From Ceratodon purpureus (Eukaryota > Streptophyta > Bryopsida > Pseudoditrichales > Ditrichaceae): a stretch of DNA of 64,000 nt. The position numbers and the translations under genes were made by a program. The stretch covers positions 6,380,842 through 6,444,841 of the forward strand of contig CM026431.1 in the NCBI GenBank assembly GCA_014871385.1, given 5' to 3'. The notes under the pieces were generated by a model, which was given only the letters and a program-made list of their open reading frames with translations, made no database searches and was not told where the DNA came from. Below, piece by piece: positions 59,301 to 64,000 of the stretch. Each line of letters begins with the position of its first letter. The first letter of the stretch is position 1.

Positions 59301-60075
59301 CCAACCTATTTGATGAAATTTACCCCTTCTGCGACAGAAACAACCCCACTGAGTCTAATCTTGATCCTGTTAATCTTTCAAAGCCAAGCTTGCCACCCGA
59401 TGTAGTGAGTTCTGGCCAAGCTTATCAAAAATTAGTAACAGAGAGTTTTCAAGTGATCCATAAACTTGCAGACAAAGTATCTACTTGTGCTTTTTCTCAG
59501 GATCCATTAGATACTACCAAGTCTTCAGACAATGCCACCTCGTGTTTTCATAAAGCAATTGACTATGGTAAGTTCCATGTACTGTACAATCAGACTTAGT
59601 TCATCAAGCCATGTACTGCATTTTTTTTTGTGCAATGCAGGTCATTGTTTGCCTTCCTGCTAGAATATTTTCTTCTCCCGACAGTTGCTGCTAACTTTGT
59701 TTACAGATAAGTCTCAATCTACTTAGTTACTGCCTAACAAATCCCCAATCCTCCTGCCACTTACTGATGGTTAAACGTATGAGGGCTGAATGCCTTACAA
59801 TTATGACAACTTAGCGATCAGAGGTGGTAGAGAATCTTTTCACAGGTGGTCTTTTGAAATTATTGATCATAAAAGCTTTCAGGTTATTAATACTTATTTG
59901 TTTTCTGACGGCAGGAGGAAATAACAGTCAATCATGGCCAAGGGCCAGTGGAGCATCCTTGGATTCAGTTCTTTCGTCCGTAGATATGGAAAGCTTCATT
60001 TCTCGTTATTCCGAGACTCTGGCAAGCCAAGTGCTTGCGTTGGTGCAAAAATCTCTTCCGCCTACCGCAGCTTGA
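50352..60075 (+). CDS. WDR62/MABP1-like WD40-repeat protein
   Basis: 22 exons join in frame to 1,565 aa, like animal WDR62 and MABP1 (about 1,500). Exon starts and ends: 50352-50399, 50655-50876, 51103-51211, 51419-51784, 51944-51999, 52205-52457, 52627-52682, 52925-53189, 53526-53710, 53993-54135, 54359-54460, 54694-54832, 55065-55151, 55310-55471, 55867-56205, 56476-56640, 56795-56997, 57247-57607, 57791-57994, 58251-58902, 59148-59567, 59915-60075. [12 protein letters not shown] opens. L-E-R-I-I-G-L-T and A-G-C-V-I-V-I-Y-N follow. Two WD40 propellers run to [12 protein letters not shown] (about residue 735). A long Ser/Asp/Glu-rich tail ends in a helical segment. Animal relatives scaffold JNK signalling and mitotic spindle poles; a plant role is inference. 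Exon 18 needs a GC donor (AAAG/GCAAAG). Exon 20 has a tandem CAGCAG acceptor. Confidence 0.93.
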
Positions 60076-61281
60076 TGAAGTCAATAAACCCCACGTTACT
60101 CGTCAATTGTTCTCGTCCAGATGCAAAATTGAGAAGATTTCCGGAGGTATTCCTCGAAATTATTTACAAGAGCCCATACACTTGTACATTTCACTTTGGG
60201 TAGGTACGTGTATCAAAACAATCACCATCTCGCAGTTTCTATCTTCAGATTCTTTAGTTGTGCTATGGGATTGGAATGTGAGGGATAATCATTGGTACTC
60301 TCTTAGTATGGGAACTCCAGTGTCGAAGCCGAATGTACTTTATTCACAAATTGTTAGGGATCACATCTTGTGATTCTAGGTTGTAGAAGCTTGTCCTGTG
60401 GCAGGCGTGGTCGTCAAGAACGTGCCAATGCTTGGTAAACGACCTACTTGTTAACTTAGTAGACAGCAATGAGTTGATAACCAAAATCTCGTTTTTGATA
60501 ACGAATACTAGGGCGAATGATCCTAGTTCCTGGATAACTTGCCATGCTGTGAAGAAACAGTTTTCACAACATACTGTTGTAGCTGCAGCTATTGTAATGT
60601 AATTCATTTGTCCAACAGATGAGTATTTCAATGAAAAGCTGTGGCAATTTGAGATGATCGGTCAGCACATGTGACGATAGTTGTCCTTCCATTAGGCACT
60701 GCATTATCATTTATTGATATTGATGAACTTCTATGAAGCGAACTCTTTTGCAGGGTTAAGGACGCTGAAGTGAACCTTTAAATAACTTATTAGGCGTAAC
60801 AAGTGCAAGATACTTCAAATTTGATACTCAATTTTAACATCTGTCAAGTAGTTAGCCCCTAATTAACTAAATTGCCAAGGCTTCATACACACTAGAGTAA
60901 AATATGAAAGGTTCTCAGAGAAGAGTGAAACTTCTTTACTAAAGAAAATTGACAAGCTTAGCAGCCTTGCTCTTACAGGCTCTACTTGCAGCAATTAATG
61001 ATACAGCCACATGCTTGAGCCTTTTACTCAATGTTGTGGGATAAGAGTGCAAAATTGGGAAATACTTTCACGGCGTCTCTAAACAGCTGTCCCAGGCAGT
61101 ATGCTCTAACTTCGTTCATCTCAGCAATCCTCCATCTTCCAGAGAACAAAGGAAGATCTACTGTACAGGCACTATCTTACGAAGCTTATCCAGCAGAACT
61201 GACGAGGCTAACTTTGAACTCTGAATATTTTCAAAGTGAAGGTGGGGTTCATATCAGCCTCAGCTGTGAATAGTGTCTCTG
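60076..61281. other. Intergenic stretch between convergent genes
   Basis: 3' flanks of the WDR62-like gene (+) and the BTB gene (-). The frames at 60035-60373 and 60631-60344 are short and lack motifs. Confidence 0.5.
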
Positions 61282-62687
61282 TCAGGTTTCGCTGCAAACA
61301 CGCCGGTGCAAAGATGGTTGTAGCCTCAACAAAGCTTGATCCAGTATCCGAAGAAGGTGACGTGCACCTGGGTCAGAGAATAAAACTAAGAAAACGTTTT
61401 AACTCACATGGATCTTGTTCCTCTGTAATGTCGTAGGATCTCCGAGCCTGGACTACTCGCAAAAATCCTCGAATCTTGGGGAATAGCTCCTTCAGACGAC
61501 GCTCCAGCTGCATGATCGCGCCTAGGCTTGGAATGCTTGGAAACTCCACCGTAACGGAGTGTTAAGAGGATAAAAATCAGAGTTCGCTCATCAGCAGCTT
61601 GACCACAACGGGTGCAGAAGGCATGCGAGTAATAAGTACTCACTGCCCACGCAGGCAAGGTTGGACTCTCGCTTTCCGAGCAGTTGTCAGTGACAGCACA
61701 AGGGCACACACAAGACGGCTTCGCATTCAAGAGCTTCAAAGAGCAGGTTGAGTCGCAACCCACTGACCATCTCTGCTTGTTGGCAGAATTCTCCTGGGAG
61801 TAATACATAGCAGCCGCCATGAACATCTCAGCGAGATGCCGGGGCGAGAGAGACGACGGGCATCTGCCACATCCTGTGCAGAAAGTGTGCCTGTAATGGA
61901 AACTGAGAGCCCAGAAGGTGTGTAGATCCTTCCCCATGCACTCGCACCTAACTCCTTTCTCAATGTCGTCCATCCTGGCCACCAAAAACACTTTCGATGG
62001 GTCTTTAAGCTCCTCAGGGAGATCAGGAAAATCCACAACGCTTGTGGGGTGATAAACTGCCCTTCGATGGTGCACATTCTTGGATGTGGAATGCGTTCGA
62101 GCTGCTTGTGATGATGAGGTGGACGGAGACGAGGGTTTCTGTGACTCTGCAGGGACATCGATCCCGTAGCACTCAAGCTCCATCTTGAGCCTGAAAGCCT
62201 CACTTTCGGACATCTTAGGGAGCGCTTCAAAGCTGCCATACCTGAGAATGAGAACCATGTTCTGGAATGTAGCCTCGTCGCAATCAAGCACAACAGGGTC
62301 TGGAATGCGCTGCTTCTCCAGCAAAGAAGCGAAGTAGACGGAGTGCTTCAACGTGTGCGCAGAGATAGTGAAGGGCGCACGGTTGCGTCCTACGTAGAAA
62401 GTAATATCAGAAGGCCGAGGTAAGACCTCGCGCCGATCCTTCAGCTCCCGAGAATGTACTCTCTCCAGTTGGGTTGTGGTGCTAACATGGTGACTGCGAG
62501 ACACGTGCAAATGATCCGTCATCGTGGGTGCCATAACCTCCAGAGCTTCTTCAGAGGCAGATATCACATCCTTCGCGGCAGAGTGCGGGGGCATTCTCAG
62601 AACCGGTAGTTTCCGCTGCTCCTGCTGCTCGTTCCAAACCAGCCGAGACTCCAAAGAAGACGGCAAGAAGAAATCGGACAGGTTCAT
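61282..62687 (-). CDS. BTB/POZ-domain protein with Cys-His motif pair
   Basis: The start is the ATG at 62687. The BTB domain lies at about residues 93-178: S-D-I-T-F-Y-V-G, F-T-I-S-A-H-T-L-K-H-S-V-Y-F, P-V-V-L-D-C-D-E-A-T-F. Cys/His clusters follow: R-C-E-C-M-G-K, then W-A-L-S-F-H-Y-R-H-T-F-C-T-G-C-G, and a second W-A-V-S-T-Y-Y-S-H-A-F-C-T-R-C-G. The unspliced frame ends at 61404, but the real tail lies in another frame: A-I-M-Q-L-E-R-R-L-K-E-L-F-P-K-I-R-G. Two splicings reach it in frame. Donor 61643 to exon 61543-61408 gives 421 aa and drops the second Cys-His motif. Donor 61603 to exon 61521-61408 gives 427 aa and keeps it. A last exon 61367-61282 ends the protein. BTB domains mediate dimers or CUL3 binding; the Cys-His part may bind zinc (inference). 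Confidence 0.75.
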
Positions 62688-63250
62688 GAACGAAGCTAGT
62701 CAATTCAAGACCTAACCAATCGGTCACATAGATCCCATTACCACTAAGGTTGCGTCGGTCCCCTAGCGATCCTTTACACAATGAGAAAGCCACAGGACTT
62801 GGAGAGAATGACAAGATCCAGAGCGGAATAGGACTTAAGGGAAAAACAAAATCTGAGGAGGAACAGGATCATAAAGGAACTACAGGTAGGAGGAGCACTC
62901 TACCGCAAGATTCTCACTCTACAAGACAGAAGTGCTTCCAAACAAAGTAACAAACAAGGAACGGGCTCTGCTTTTCCGACACTATATGAGGCACTTTCGA
63001 AACTGCATCCAAAGAGGGAGAAACTGCATCCAAGGAGTGAGGAGGAGAGAACAATATGAAGCGCGACTACGGTACTCAAGCACGAGCAAACGCAGTTTAC
63101 AAGAAACGACACCCTCAAAACCTAGGAACAGAAGGACGAACAAAAGGCATGATCTCAACCAACTTGCAAGTTGCATTGAAGTTACTGTACGTCCCACAAG
63201 CCAGAATATCCAAGCAGACGTACCTAGTACCACTCCACAATCCGACAATC
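62688..63250. other. BTB gene upstream region
   Basis: Likely leader and promoter of the BTB gene. Short frames on both strands show no family features. Confidence 0.4.
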
Positions 63251-63690
63251 TGTGTAGGACAATCTGCGTAGGACAAACGGGCCCTTACCTCACCTCAGGC
63301 TCGCTTTGCATCAGTGGTGTGTCACAAAGACCCACAAGGCCCTTTCCCCACCCAAACACGAGCGGTAAGGTGGTAAGGTATCTCACGACGGAAAACGGAG
63401 CCCAACCCCACGAGGCTGGGAAATACCGACAATAATATATTGCCCGCCGGTGCCCCCACGGGCCTACGTTCATCCCATCTTGAATGCCAACTTGCGCTTG
63501 GCTCGCCCACAGGCCCCACCCGCCACCAACTCCGGATCCGCCACTCCAGGGCGCCGTCACCCGTGATTGATGATGAGGATCCCCCACATCCCATCCATCA
63601 TTCTTAAGATTCTTCATTGCATCATCAAAAGAAGATATTATGAGATTGCCCAACTAATGCTGCTGTGAGGTGGGAGCACCAATCCCAACA
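63251..63690 (-). mobile_element. Possible solo LTR (fossil)
   Basis: On the minus strand the block opens TGTTGGGATTGGTGCTCCCA, a start seen in many plant LTRs, and a CA end is possible near 63251. It is GC-rich compared with its flanks. I find no matching target duplication, internal region or second LTR, so this is a weak call of an old LTR-retrotransposon relic. Confidence 0.25.
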
Positions 63691-64000
63691 CACTTTAAGG
63701 TTTTTGGTGTACATGTTGCCATGTAATGATGAAAATGTTTGTAAAATTGATTGTAAATGCATGTGGAATCGAACCAATGTTGATCTTTTAGCCCTGTATT
63801 TCGGAATTTATATTTGAGTAAAGCTGAAATTTTATTGTAAAGGGACCACATGCAATGAAATGTGGTATATGTAATATCAGCCATGTTGAATAAAGATAAC
63901 ACCATGTAATTTTTGTGTTTCATACACGAGGACACTTATTATATTACACTACCTTTATCATCATAGTTATTAATGGTCCATTTTGATATGGATACAATGC
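63691..64000. other. AT-rich tail of window, nothing recognised
   Basis: AT-rich with no coding frame of note. It could be the 3' flank of a gene beyond the window. Confidence 0.4.

Noticed and set aside
1-64000. CRISPR array, rRNA or tRNA genes
   Set aside because: No regularly spaced identical short repeats with unique spacers, and no cloverleaf or rRNA core sequence noticed on either strand by eye.

Overview
The window is nuclear DNA from a green plant of the streptophyte line. It holds plant-type genes with short GT-AG introns: a GARP/G2-like NIGT1-HHO transcription factor, B3-domain and AUX1/LAX remnants, a LAG1/LOH-type ceramide synthase, cytosolic eL27 and mitochondrial mS34. Telo-box/telomere-type motifs lie just upstream of both ribosomal-protein starts, as is usual in plants. 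The mix of degenerate transposons and AT-rich spacers would fit a bryophyte, lycophyte or charophyte alga, but the sequence alone does not fix the species.

Layout. 0-15 kb is a graveyard of host-gene pieces: two B3 domains (+), then on the minus strand partial AUX1/LAX, squalene synthase, AP-2 alpha and leucine-rich-repeat pieces. Each keeps exon-intron structure, but none is whole. Among them sits a roughly 5-kb element coding a very large transposase-like protein of the D-A-E-N-Y / S-D-G / H-G-K type. 16-26 kb has two copies of a nonautonomous repeat and one intact gene, the HHO regulator (18.1-20.7 kb). 27-38 kb carries three intact minus-strand genes: ceramide synthase, eL27 and mS34. The eL27 introns hold four copies of a 131-134 nt unit that folds like a box H/ACA snoRNA. 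38.5-42.2 kb is a complete-looking pogo/Jerky-type transposon with perfect 25-bp inverted ends and TA flanks. 43-45.5 kb has two A-tailed retroposed scraps with target duplications, an intronless RING gene and a perfect 130-bp tandem duplication. 48-60 kb is a 22-exon WDR62/MABP1-like WD40 gene preceded by a degenerate tandem array. 61-63 kb is a convergent BTB gene with Cys/His motifs.

Genes with exact splice models that keep frame from end to end are HHO (515 aa), LOH (291 aa), eL27 (135 aa), mS34 (142 aa), the WDR62-like gene (1,565 aa) and BTB (421 or 427 aa). eL27 and mS34 serve cytosolic and mitochondrial translation, LOH makes ceramide, and HHO probably acts in nitrate/phosphate signalling. 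Nothing suggests that the neighbours form a pathway. The best candidates for something undescribed are the snoRNA-like array in eL27, the D-A-E-N-Y transposase with its full five-exon model, and the chain of same-strand gene fragments.
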